64,000 bases of DNA, taken from contig JAHDVF020000053.1 in NCBI GenBank assembly GCA_022606425.2, positions 992,001 to 1,056,000 on the forward strand, in the 5' to 3' direction. Within the stretch, counting starts at the first letter, position 1, and every line of letters begins with the position of its first letter. The position numbers were made by a program, and so were the translations under genes. The stretch comes from Lepidostoma basale (Eukaryota; Arthropoda; Insecta; Trichoptera; Lepidostomatidae). Positions 42,565 through 52,589 of the stretch are shown one piece after another. The notes below the pieces were generated by a model. That model was not told the DNA's origin, searched no databases, and saw nothing but the letters and a program-made list of their open reading frames with translations.

Positions 42565-43294
42565 ATTCTTTAGATAATCCAATTGAGCGTTAATCATTTA
42601 TATTTTCATTATATATTTTTTTTTAGTTCCCACCGTTTCCACTGACTCGCTGCCATCTTCTTGACCACCAAGCTTATTAAAAATTTTATAATAAAAAAAT
42701 ATTCTATATATGTTTTTTGGGAATATTAAATATCTTCTTTATTAACTTCTGGTTTGAATAGATAAAATCGAATTTCTTACCGGTTCGGAATTGTTTTGGG
42801 AGACATTACAACTTCATATTTCACTGGAGTATCTCATATTCTTACATTACATATGAAATGTGATAAGCGCAATATAATAATAAATTATTTCTCTCAGAAT
42901 ACGTCGTGACATACGTAAAATAGAAGTATCAGATGAAATAGTGGCGGGTTGTAAAATTTTGTAGTTTTAGCAGACGTTACGCCACTAAAACAACTTTTTA
43001 AAATAGTATGTAATACAAGCGATGAATTATATAATATTTTCAAATATATTTTCACAGCTAAAGTATAACTTATATGGATATTTTTTTGAAATAAAACATT
43101 TTTAAGTCATTTATAATCTTATTTTTTTGTAGATAGTTTTGTAGAGACAACTGAGAAATCGTATAAAATAATTATTGTTTCATGTATACACATGTACGAG
43201 TATATAATATCACATTTATGTCATATCTTACAATCTGTATTTTTTACTTGGAAATGACACATTAAAAATGTATGAAAATCTCAGTTTAATTTTT
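42565..43294. other. Unassigned AT-rich stretch
   Basis: Nothing recognised. Confidence 0.5.
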
Positions 43295-43483
43295 TTTTTT
43301 TTTTTTAAAAAAAAGACTAATACCAAGGATTTAAATCAATGATATTAGAATTTATTATTACAATCTTCAATGTGAGCAGAAAATAGCTCATTATTATGAA
43401 GAAGGAATCTGGTCGTGTCCAGGCTTGAACCCAAGTCCCTTGGATCAGGAGCCAAGCGTTCTATCCCCTAGACCACCACCCAA
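43295..43483 (-). mobile_element. tRNA-derived SINE-B, copy 3
   Basis: Nearly identical to copy 2 from AGACTAATACCAAGGATTTA to the tRNA-like head; an A/T homopolymer run at 43290-43313 marks its 3' end. Confidence 0.88.
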
Positions 43484-43547
43484 TTGAATTTTATCCTTTA
43501 ATTTTATACTCTAAACGTATACTTTAAATTTGATAATTGAAATGAGT

Positions 43548-43600
43548 ATCAAGGCGAAACATGTAACTCCCATAAAATATAATAAAACTCCTAGAAATAC
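43548..43600 (+). repeat. FB1 partial arm
   Basis: AAGGCGAAACATGTAACTCC then CATAAAATATAATAAAACTC and CTAGAAATAC. Confidence 0.7.
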
Positions 43601-43744
43601 AATGTATTTTTAAAATATTAATGGAGAATGTTATGTAATTATAATATAATAGATGGATAGAGACACCTTTTTTAAAAATTTCATTATTAAAAATTTGATT
43701 TTTACGTTACATAATGATTAACCTTATAAAATGTGTTTTAATTT

Positions 43745-43870
43745 TATCTACTTCTTCTTCTTCTTTCTTGCTGTAGACCTATGTGATCTGTTTTCCAGAG
43801 GGTTGCTCCTACTGTGGATTCCTAGCTGTCCTTCCATCTTTTAGGAAATCTTTCACAAGGACGAGTCTCG
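43745..43870 (-). mobile_element. LINE 3' end, (GAA)n tail
   Basis: On the minus strand: TTGTGAAAGATTTCCTAAAA, GATGGAAGGACAGC, GGAATCCACAGTAGGAGCAA, CCCTCTGGAAAACAGATC, ending in AAGAAGAAGAAGAAGTAG. The same blocks flank the L2-like insertion at 57285-57500. Confidence 0.6.
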
Positions 43871-43874
43871 TTTA

Positions 43875-44360
43875 ATTTTATGCATCGTACTGATTAAGGG
43901 AAAAGGGAATGTTAAAGGGAGAGGGAAATGGAATCAACAAACAAAATAGAAAACGGGGAAATATACGTGATCTAATTATCGGAAACTGGCGACTGTGTCA
44001 AAAATGAGATAGATCTTTTAAGCTACACGGGCAAGTACCTCGTTCTAGAATTAAAAAAAAATAAACGAGAGAGAGAGATAGAATTTAAACGTAAACGTTT
44101 TCCCAGAATTATGCGACATTTAGACCTCCTTTCTGCAGGAAGACAAAGTCATTATCGCAGTATTAAATTCTCGACACGGAGCACGTACTTTTCCACAGCT
44201 ATGGGCTTCTCAGTGGAAAAAATATTGAATGCAAATTGCAGAATAGCGAATAGTACGTAAACTGAATTAATTGCTAGTTGATACGAACATTAACAGAACG
44301 TCTTCGATTTGTATTGTTACATTAAAATTGGATTTAAATTGTAAATACATGTGTTTTTTA
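43875..44360. other. Unassigned stretch
   Basis: Nothing recognised. Confidence 0.5.
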
Positions 44361-44361
44361 A

Positions 44362-44945
44362 TTTATACGAATAAAAACGTCTGTTTTGTAGAAAAAACTA
44401 ACTAACTAACCATCACGCCATTTCCCCGGAGGGGTAGGCAGAGAGGATGGATCGCCACAATGGCCTGTCCTGGCATACCTCTCGGGCTTCCTCTACATTC
44501 ATACATCGTGCCATGCACGCACGTCGATTATTCCGACTTCGAATGTGGCCGCCTTTTAGTAATTGAATAATTTGGTCATGCCATGTTTTCCTCGGTCGTC
44601 CTCGGCTTCTTTTTCCACTCACGCTGCTTGGGTATAACTTTTTGACCATTCCATTCGTTCCATATGTCCAAACCATCTCAGGGATCCTTTTTTAATTTTA
44701 TTTATGATGCAGTTATCTGCCTTACATTTCTTTCTTATTTCGTCGTTCGGTATTCTATCATACAACGTTTTCCCGCACATTCTGCTTAGTGATCTCATTT
44801 CTACGGCGTTTATCCTGCTTTCATCCTTCTTTTGCCAGCTCCAAGCTTCACTTCCATACATGAGGGTTGGCACTAGAACTTTTTGTAGAAGTTGTATTAT
44901 AATTTATGTGAATGACATATTTTTTCTGTCTAAGGCATTTTTAAA
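44362..44945. repeat. FB1 copy split by a TTAG-LINE
   Basis: ACGAATAAAAACGTCTGTTT (44367) stops at TTTTGTAGAA, and the same 10 bp resume at 44881 followed by GTTGTATTATAATTTATGTG and TCTGTCTAAGGCATTT. Confidence 0.88.
44394..44880 (-). mobile_element. TTAG-LINE insertion with 10-bp target duplication
   Basis: Flanked by TTTTGTAGAA at 44384-44393 and 44881-44890. The 487-bp insert runs on the minus strand from AGTTCTAGTGCCAACCCTCA (5') through LMYGSEAWSWQKKDESRINA, MCGKTLYDRIPNDEIRKKCK, SRGRPRKTWHDQIIQLL, RACMARCMNVEEAREVCQDR, LWRSILSAYPSGEMA to the TTAGTTAGTTAG tail. One frame break near 44645 (14 codons lost around DEN). This defines both ends of a copy exactly. Confidence 0.95.
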
Positions 44946-44967
44946 TATGTAATATCTAAAAAAAAAT

Positions 44968-45152
44968 AGGAATAAAAACGTCTGTTTTCTAGAAATTTTA
45001 TTATAATTTATGTAAATGGCATAGTTCGCCTGTTTAAGACATTATCAAATGTCTGCCTTCGAAACATGTCATTTACATAAATTATAATAAAGGTTCTAGA
45101 AAACGGACGTTTTCATTCGTATTTATACATCATCGTTCAAGAAATAATAAAT
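44968..45152. repeat. FB1 fold-back copy, complete
   Basis: GGAATAAAAACGTCTGTTTT, TTATAATTTATGTAAATGGC, TTCGCCTGTTTAAGACATTA, then TCTGCCTTCGAAACATGTCA and the mirrored right arm; outer block ACATCATCGTTCAAGAAATA. Confidence 0.88.
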
Positions 45153-45154
45153 CG

Positions 45155-45985
45155 AAAATAAAATGGCTTTGAAAGTATATCTGCGCCTTTGTAATTTATC
45201 CAGAAACATGTGAGCCCAATATGTCTACAATGGCTTACGGATTTCTTTATTGATATAAGACTTTGTTATCTATTTTCTCTCATTCTTCTACTCATTTTTC
45301 TCCTTCAAATTGTCCCCTTTTAATCAGAACGCTGTCATGAACTTTGCCAATTCTACCCGGTGACAAATGGTTACTGTTTAATACTTCAGTCGCCATAGAC
45401 TGCGCATTTATCTTGCTGCGATCCTGTTTCTTTTTACTTCAGTGTCCTTGGTTTGATACCTATATAAAACATGCGGGTATATTTATTTATTTATTTCATG
45501 TTGGCACACAAACAAAGCATCTAATATACAGTAGTGATAAGTAATAAAACATATATATATATTAAAACGGATTAGATGCTTCAGTTAGATGTGCACACCA
45601 AGTACATAACATAGGCAGTTCAACTTTTTTGTACCACTTCTCGGTGTAAAGAACCGTCAGGCAAAACAAGACATTAATGTAAAATAAAGAAACATACAAA
45701 TTAACTAAAAAAAAGCAAAGGACAAAGAATAAATATACAAATCAGGTATAAAAAGACAATATCATGAGACAAAGAAAAAACAAACCAAGTATGATAAATA
45801 AGAGATATACAAATCAGATAAAACGATGCAACAGCATTACATGAAGAAAAACTAGACAAAGAAAAAACAATCAAACAAACGAAATATCATAAAAAGGAGA
45901 TTTACAAATCAGATAAAACGATTTAATGCGATACAAAACATTTGATAACCGGATTCATTTTAAGTATGCTGACTCCGCTGTACTA
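45155..45985. other. Unassigned AT-rich stretch
   Basis: Between 45700 and 45930 two A-rich units (ACAAAGAAAAAACAA, ATACAAATCAGATAAAACGAT) are repeated two to three times, suggesting a local tandem duplication. Confidence 0.45.
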
Positions 45986-45989
45986 TAAA

Positions 45990-46432
45990 AAAATAGGAAA
46001 TGTTTAGCTGTACTTATAATATAAAAATAAGGCTAATTTGTATAACGCCGTTTTCGTAAATAACTCGCCTCAAGGGCGCTTTCACAATGTTTAGTCATAA
46101 AAGCTGAATCTAAAACCAGCAATCAGATAATAGTTGTTTATATTTTGTGCGATATTTTAAAAAGGTGGGTTTTTAGGTTAGATTTAAAATCAATCGGATT
46201 GTAAATGCATCTGACACGTGCAGGGAGCATATTCCAGGCGGGGACGAATTTGAACTCCGAAATTTGTCCAGAGCCTGTGCTTTGGCTTAACTAATCTGCC
46301 TATTGCCGACTAAGGGCTATTAGCAATACAACGTTTAAATACATAGGTTGGTGCTATTCCATGAAGCGCTTTAAAAATCATCCAGGATTGTTGATACTGG
46401 ATTCTGGAAAGTGTACTTGTACATAACTTGTC
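45990..46432 (-). mobile_element. L2/CR1-like LINE C-terminus, second family
   Basis: Minus strand: FKALHGIAPTYVFKRCIA, a decayed middle, then SEFKFVPAWNMLPARVRCIY and NPIDFKSNLKTHLFKIS. This matches FKALHGxAPxY...FxxxxWNxLPxxIRxxxSxxxFKxxLKTHLF. Distinct in sequence from the 35.6-kb family. Confidence 0.75.
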
Positions 46433-46449
46433 CAAAGCCTATCCAAAAA

Positions 46450-46966
46450 ACCTAAAATGGCATAATGGTGATCTTATACCGGTTCTTATGTATGGAAGTA
46501 AACCATGGAACCGGCAAAAGAAGGATGAAAGCAGAATAAATGCAGTGGAAATTACGATATATTTCTTAGACAAATATGTGGAAAAACTGTGTATGATGAA
46601 ATGAGTGTCGAATGAAAGTATAAGAATTGAATGCAGTACGAATGAAAGTGTTCTGAACAAAATAATCATAGGATTTTTTAAATGGTTTGGACACATGGAT
46701 ATAATTACTGAAGAAAGATTGGTAAAAATAGTACATATTAATGACGTTAACGGAACTAGAAATAGATGAAGACTGAGGAAAATGTGACACGATCAAATAA
46801 ATCGAATATTGAATGTCGAACACGCGAAAAATCGGCGAAATCGCAGCGTCCTTGACATGGTGTATGAATGTCGAAAAAGCGGGAGAAGTATGTCAGGAAA
46901 GAACAGTGTGGCGGACTATTCTTTTTGCCTATCCCTTCGGAGAAACGGCGTGATGGTTAGTTAGTT
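46450..46966 (+). mobile_element. TTAG-LINE 3' copy, decayed
   Basis: AAAATGGCATAATGGTGATC, CTTATGTATGGAAGTAAACC, AAAGAAGGATGAAAGCAGAA, then frameshifted; TTTGGACACATGGA, GACTGAGGAAAATGTGACAC, CGGACTATTCTTTTTGCC, hairpin, TTAGTTAGTTATG tail. Confidence 0.85.
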
Positions 46967-46969
46967 ATG

Positions 46970-47510
46970 TATGTATGTTTGTATTAGTGAAGAAAATGAT
47001 TTATTTTATTTCCAAATTCAAAATATAATCCTTCAAATATAAAACTTACAGGCAATTTATCTTTAAATTCTAAAACTATTATGCAATTAAACTAATTTTT
47101 CATAAACCACTGAAACTTTTCTTGCTGGCGAACCAAGATTCGGTGTACATTGCAAAAAAATGTGAAATATTTGTTCATCTCAGCTGTTCCACTCCATGTC
47201 ACAAGCACCCTTTATCATATTATAAGAAAACAAAATTGAGAAACCTAGATTCAAAGAAAGAAAGTGAAACTTTTTTTTTCACATAGTTAGTTGTACATAG
47301 ATTTGCCCGTATATATTCTCTGCTGGAAAGATTTGCTTTGTCCGTTGCAAAAAATCTGTGTATGTTACTCCGATTTGTTATAGCAAATTCGTATTTTTTT
47401 ATTATTATTTTTTAATAAAGTCCATTGTTTTGACTGAAACACTGACATTTCAAAATTATTAACAGTTCAAATATAAAACGCTGTTTATGGTCTCACATTT
47501 TTTTTTCGCG
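46970..47510. repeat. Dispersed repeat related to 31.6-31.9 kb
   Basis: CACTCCATGTCACAAGCACC and AGAAACCTAGATTCAAAGAA (47187-47265) correspond to 31782-31860. Type unknown. Confidence 0.5.
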
Positions 47511-47512
47511 AT

Positions 47513-47547
47513 TCGTCTGTTTCGTCATTCAATGTTGACATCTTCAG
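47513..47547 (-). ncRNA. Hammerhead-like module, decayed
   Basis: Minus strand CTGAAGA, T, GTCAACATTGAATGAC, GAAACAGAC. Related to FB4 (same TGTCAACAT stem side). The GTH end is lost. Confidence 0.3.
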
Positions 47548-47596
47548 GTGTTACAAGATTTTTTACAACTGTTACTTAACTGTTATTAGTTATCTA

Positions 47597-47665
47597 ACTC
47601 AACTCCAGCAAGAACATCAAAATTCTATAAAAGAAGTTATTCAATTTGACATTGGAACAAATGCA
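47597..47665 (-). mobile_element. TTAG non-autonomous element, 5' piece
   Basis: Inverse of TTGTTCCAATGTCAAATTGA, ATAACTTCTTTTATAG, TGTTCTTGCTGGAG, the most 5' block of the family. Confidence 0.6.
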
Positions 47666-47761
47666 CATAAAGGTTTGAAAAATCACGAAAAGTAATTTAA
47701 GCAATAATTTAGTGTTGTAGATGTTTCAGCGTTTTTTTTTTCAGTTCAGACCGGCCGGCCG

Positions 47762-48709
47762 CACAGTGGGCTGAAAATAGAGCTCCCATAGACTTAGCGT
47801 CACTCGAAAATCAAGTACCTAATTTTGAAAAAAAAAAAATATGCCTTCGTATTTCTTTACTAAAAATAAATATTTTATGTCACGTAACTTTTTTTGATAA
47901 AGCTATTATTTAATAAGTTATTTGCAATTTTCTTTTTTTATATATGGAGATAAACAGTTTTTTTTAGTTTTTTTCCTAATTCTGACAATTTCTTAAAAAA
48001 TTGCTTTCGTAATCATAAAATTCATCACTTAAGCTATATTATCACTAAACCCTGAATCTTGGAAACCTTCCGAACATGGACATTTTCAACTTTAAAATAA
48101 AAAAAACATTTTTTTAAATTTTATTCCTTATTCTTGAGCTTTCTTAAAAAATTGCTTTCTGTCCCATAAAATCCATCATATAAACTATATATTATCACTA
48201 AAGCCTGAATCTCGGAAACCTTCGGAACATTGACATTTTCAACATTAAAAATATAAAATAAATATTTTATGCACGCACGTTATTAAAATAGTACTAACTG
48301 CAATTGTATGTCCTTTCTTCCACACAACCTAACTAGATGAAGAGCTAGGCGCGTTTTTTTTATATAGTGGAGGCCTAATCCACTTGGAAGATTCCAAAAC
48401 TTTTGAATCGAAAATGTCATTGTTCCGAAGGTTTCCGAGATTCAGGCTTTAGTGATAATATATAGTTTATATGATGGATTTTATGGTACAGAAAGCAATT
48501 TTTTAAGAAAGCTCAAGAATAAGGAATAAAATTTAAAAAATTTTATTTTTTATTTTTAAATAATAGCTTTATCAAAAAAAGTTACTTGACATAAAATATT
48601 TCTATTTAGTAAAGAAATACGCAGGCATATGTTTTTTTTTTTTCAAAATTAGGTACTTGATTTTCGAGTGACGCTAAGTATATGGGAGCTTTATTTTCAG
48701 CCCACTGTG
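47762..48709. mobile_element. FB7: 948-bp fold-back with CACAGTG ends, Transib-like
   Basis: Starts CACAGTGGGCTGAAAATAG and ends with the inverse. GGCCG flanks both sides (47757-47761 and 48710-48714), a possible 5-bp GC-rich duplication. Arms of about 380 bp are near-perfect inverses, including GCTCCCATA-ACTTAGCGTC, ATCAAGTACCTAATTTTG, GATAAAGCTATTATTTAATA and GGAAACCTTCGGAACA. The left arm has an extra direct duplication of about 140 bp (47960-48090 against 48100-48245). No coding. Ends and TSD length fit Transib, but TCAGACCGGCC / GGCCGGTCTGA just outside is also inverted, so longer termini are possible. Confidence 0.75.
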
Positions 48710-48724
48710 GGCCGGTCTGACGTT

Positions 48725-49165
48725 TTTTCAAATAGCTCCCAAATTAAATTCATTTTAGAAAAGCTGAGTGCACCATCTGAGTTCATTTATCATCTCGTAT
48801 CATTCTTTAATGTTTACAAATATAGTTGTGTATCCAAATTTAGTATATTTTGCTTAGTTTCAGTGAATAGATCAAATCAAGTATGTAGTAAATATAAGTT
48901 TTCAAAATATATATTATTTGTCAGGACTCAGTGTAAAGTGCATCGTGCAAATACATATCACTAGCAAGCGGCTACCCGAGCGACCCAGGCGAGATCCCGA
49001 ATATGCTCGCCACATATTTCAACGGCGCGAGTGTCCGGTGAATTGTGTTCTCTAGCAGTGATTTATGAGGGGGATACAAAAATCCTAACGAGTAATAGAG
49101 ATCCTTACCTCACCTATACATAATGTATATAAATTATGCGATTATGTTTAGTTTGAGAATTTTAA
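48725..49165. other. Unassigned stretch
   Basis: No gene recognised; 48960-49030 is GC-richer (GCGGCTACCCGAGCGACCC). Confidence 0.45.
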
Positions 49166-49186
49166 CTTTAAAAAAATTTAAATTAA

Positions 49187-49230
49187 ATATCAGACATGTT
49201 TCGAACAACCCGGTCCTTCCTCAGTGATAT
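49187..49230 (-). ncRNA. Hammerhead-like ribozyme motif, left arm of FB6
   Basis: Minus strand: ATATCA, CTGAGGA, A, GGAC-CGGGTT-GTTC (hairpin with one G-U), GAAAC, AT, GTC, TGATAT. Helix I (ATATCA with TGATAT) pairs completely. Helix III is only A-C/G-U with a two-base loop; ACATGT is self-complementary, as in dimer-type hammerheads known from Penelope-like elements. One extra A lies between the CTGAGGA box and helix II. Confidence 0.6.
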
Positions 49231-49348
49231 TATAAAGATATTTAAAATATTATTATATAATTTTTTTTACAAATATTATCAGTTTTGACAGATCTGACAA
49301 AACTGATCATATTTGTAAACAATTTTACAATATTTTAAATATCTTTAT

Positions 49349-49394
49349 AATATCACTGAGGAAGGACCGGGTTGTCCGAAACATGTCTGATATT
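49349..49394 (+). ncRNA. Hammerhead-like ribozyme motif, right arm of FB6
   Basis: AATATCA (helix I), CTGAGGA (49356-49362), A, GGAC-CGGGTT-GTCC, GAAAC (49378-49382), AT, GTC (49385-49387), TGATATT (49388-49394). Helix I has 7 pairs, helix II 4 pairs. Predicted cleavage would follow C49387. All conserved core positions of the hammerhead are present; the extra A63 next to helix II is the only departure. Confidence 0.65.
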
Positions 49395-49410
49395 TAATTT
49401 AAATTTTTTT

Positions 49411-49600
49411 CAGTTAGTGTTGTATATACAAAGTATATAAAAAAGACAAATAAATTTATCATGTTTTTGTTACAAGGTATATACCACAATCTAAATTACT
49501 TGATATGCACTCGATCTTTTTAGGTTTACCCCATTTACTAATTACTCAATGCTCATTATTAGCTTTTCGAAAAATCCTGAAATTGTTTCATATTGTATAA
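49411..49600. other. FB6 3' flank and unassigned stretch
   Basis: GTTGTATATACAAAGTATAT-AAAAAAG is shared with other FB6 relatives; the rest is unassigned. Confidence 0.45.
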
Positions 49601-49604
49601 TTTC

Positions 49605-49800
49605 CCCGCACCCTTCTACGTCAGTCTATATCCATCCACTGTTGGACGTCAGCCTTTCTACCCCCACGCCATCCCTCTCGGTCTCTTGCCAGTATTCTCC
49701 AGCCCTTCCCACCGTTTGCACAAATCATCGCTCCACCTGGTGGGCTGTCTCTCGACACATCTCTATCTTCCATCAATCCGTCAGCCCACGCTTAAGATTT
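49605..49800 (-). mobile_element. RTE-like LINE 3' fragment
   Basis: Minus strand, two frames: QPTRWSDDLCKRWEGLENTG-like and then RKADVQQWMD, the WxDD and AYVQQW blocks of the RTE-like C-terminus. Confidence 0.65.
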
Positions 49801-49804
49801 CTAA

Positions 49805-50750
49805 AATTATCTGTACTAGCTGCAACCCGTGAAATATTCACGGATGTAAACCAAATTCTACATTTTAGAAATATTAAATGGAGTGGGATCAGCTTTAAGT
49901 TTTTTTCTGGGTTCACAATGTTTAAAGACTTAATATTCTAAAATCTCTTTAAATGCGATTTTGTGTGTATAAACATAGCAGTTGTTCAATTTAAATCTAC
50001 GATAAAATTTTCCTTGAAGACTTGTTTCGGATATACTGACTTTAATATTTTCGTGTTTTCAATATCGGATAATTAATTTGAGGTTAGTGATCTACGAAGG
50101 GCTCTCTTTATACGAGATATTTTACTCTTAAAAACCTCGTTCACTGTACAATCATAATCAGATTTGTAATTTAACAGGAAAGATTTATGACACTATTATA
50201 ATACCATAAATTAATATTTACCACCTCTTATATTTTCATAACACAAACTATGTGCATGAAATATTTTGCCCATTTATTTATATTTTACAACATCTAATAA
50301 TAAATTTGAGGTAAGTGCTCCACGAAAAGCTCTCTCTTTACCAGTTTATCAGTTAATTTATTTATTCACTCAAAACATATTATACACATAATTACAGTGG
50401 AATCTATTTGAGAAAGGGTTGGTTTCGCGTTTCATTAATGAAACGCGAAAGTAACAGTAAAATGACATAAAAAGGTTTGTATGTACAAAATGACATAAAA
50501 AACTTGTTAAATTATAACAGTATATTAGTTAACAATTATTACAGTTTTAATAGGCGGAGTTAAGTCTCAGAATTGAGGATGTTATAATACACGACTTCAA
50601 AAGTTTTAACAAACATGTTTTGTTCATACATGTTTTGTAAAACATCGCAAATTTAATTTTTATACTAAATTATAATTAATTCCAAGTTCATCATGACTTA
50701 CGTCAGTTAAAATATTGTTCTAGTGTTAATTTTATATATTCTGCAATAAT
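49805..50750. other. Unassigned AT-rich stretch
   Basis: A perfect short inverted repeat TTTCGCGTTTCATTAATGAAACGCGAAA lies around 50424-50451. No genes. Confidence 0.5.
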
Positions 50751-50751
50751 T

Positions 50752-51237
50752 ATAACTAACTAACTAACTAACCATCACACAACGATCGATCGCTACACTG
50801 TTCCTGACATAACTCCCGTGCCTCCTCCGCATTCACACACCGTAACACGCACGTCCGTCAATTTTTCCTACTTCGAACATGGTCGCTTTTCAGTCACTGA
50901 TTAATATGGTCCTAGGGCTTCCTCGACATCTTTTTCCATTGAGACTATTTAAACATATATTTTTATCCTTTCTTCCCTCATTCGTTCATTCCATATGTCC
51001 AAACCAACTTAATGACCTTTTCTTAATTTTATTTAAGACGATTTGTCCGCCTTCCATTCCTTTCATACTTCTTCATTGGATATTCTTTCATACTCGTATA
51101 TTGTTTTTCCGCATATTCTTCATAGTGATTTTAATTTCTACGGCATTTATCCTACTTTCACCCTTCTTCTGCCAACTCCAAGCTTCACTTCCATACACAA
51201 GGTTCAGTACTAGAACCCCATTATACACTGCTATCTT
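50752..51237 (-). mobile_element. TTAG-LINE 3' copy
   Basis: From GCAAGATAGCAGTGTATAAT (5') through LVYGSEAWSWQKKG-like, MCGKTIYE-like, LSWFGHME, RRKLTDVRVTVCECGG-like to the TTAG tail. The terminal hairpin block is deleted (ACACAACGATCG in its place). Confidence 0.85.
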
Positions 51238-51367
51238 GCAAGAATACGAGACGTAATTTTTTAAATTTAAATAAGCTTACGGGGTTAACACTGTGGAATT
51301 ACATAATGACGTTTTTTTATTATTATTTAAAACACTGTTTTTTCCACTTTTGAGTTTATTTATCTCG

Positions 51368-51398
51368 GTGTGTTTCGAAGGCTTAACACCTTCATCAT
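51368..51398 (-). ncRNA. Hammerhead-like module, decayed
   Basis: Minus strand ATGATGA, AGG-TGTTAAG-CCT, TCGAAACACACC, then AATAAAC and CAAAAGTGGAAAAAAC. The downstream order resembles that in FB3. First core base C is A and the GTH end is lost. Confidence 0.3.
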
Positions 51399-51399
51399 A

Positions 51400-52585
51400 G
51401 GGAGAATGATATAAACTATAAATCTTTTATTATCATTCCAATTTTTATATTCCAGATTGTAAAAAGTTTATTTGGGGTTGGTCAACTTGCGCAAAATGTT
51501 ACGTAATTTTAGTATGTTTTGAAATTCTACATGTTCAGTTTTAAACTGGGGGTAGATAGGTGAAAACTGTGGCATTTGGGTACGGAAAGCGTTAAGTACG
51601 CTATTATGAGGGGTAGGTTAGATTCGGTTAGGGTAGGTTAGGCGGCGGGGTAAGCAGAATAATGAACGAGAGATCGATAAAAATACTTAGGCGGAGACTG
51701 ACAAACATTATACGTCCCATAAAAAAGGATTTTTATGTGCGGAAAAGAGAATTTGCGATAGTGATAATATATGACGTTACGGTTTGGTGCTTTCAATGAA
51801 TCGTTAACAAAGAAAATTTTATATTTTTACGTAATCTAGTTAACAGGCTGTTATTATTAAAATGCCGGGTGCTATAAAGGATAAGCTAAAGGATTATTTT
51901 CTGCTAAAAAAATTTAAATCGGAAAAATTCTGAAATTTCAAATTCAAGAAAATATGTACAAGATTGCTACTAAATTTAACCTATAACATCAATACATATA
52001 TGGTAAGTGTTTGCACTACTATAAATGATACTTTTTCATTTAGGATTAATATTTTTAATTTTAATGCAGCTAAGGAAAGGAAGGTGCCTCCACGTGTGTT
52101 GTTATTTAACGCCCGGCGTCCCTGGAAACGACACAAAGTCGGCGAAAATTTCAGCCACAATGCCAACCGAAAGATTAAAGTTTTTAGTGCTACGATATAT
52201 TAAGCTTTCTTACCACTGATACGAAGTAGAAAAAGAAGAATGCAATCATGTTCCAAAGGTAGGCACATTTAATTCTATGATGAATTCTGCGTGTTAAGAT
52301 CGAACTATTGTTCTTGTATTCTTGGTTTGATATATTATTCCAAATTCCAAGTATCGTCTGTACTATAAATAGGTAATACAGATTACATTATAGGTACAAC
52401 TCAAACACGCTTCATGTGGTATCAAAGGAAATTGGGTATAAAGAAAGACACGTTTTCTTTGAAATAAACAAAGAGCATGAAAAAATAATACACGCCATTA
52501 TAATAAGTCCTATTTATTTCAATATCAAATTTAAGAGATTTCATATATTAAATAATGAGAGAAGAGAGATTTGAGACTGTTAATA
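51400..52585. other. Unassigned stretch
   Basis: TTAGG-like patch at 51612-51648 (GGTTAGGGTAGGTTAGG). Overlapping frames at 51964-52219 on both strands are without recognised domain. Confidence 0.45.
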
Positions 52586-52589
52586 AAGC

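Larger units (their letters stand above)
49170..49410. repeat. FB6 fold-back with paired hammerhead-like modules
   Basis: Arms 49170-49293 and 49297-49410 invert around CAGTTTTGACAGATCTGAC. Each arm contains the module; the modules point outward. The right flank GTTAGTGTTGTATATACAAA recurs at 41341 and 25475. Confidence 0.88.

Noticed and set aside
51964..52219. Overlapping open frames on both strands
   Set aside because: No domain and equal openness on both strands suggests chance.
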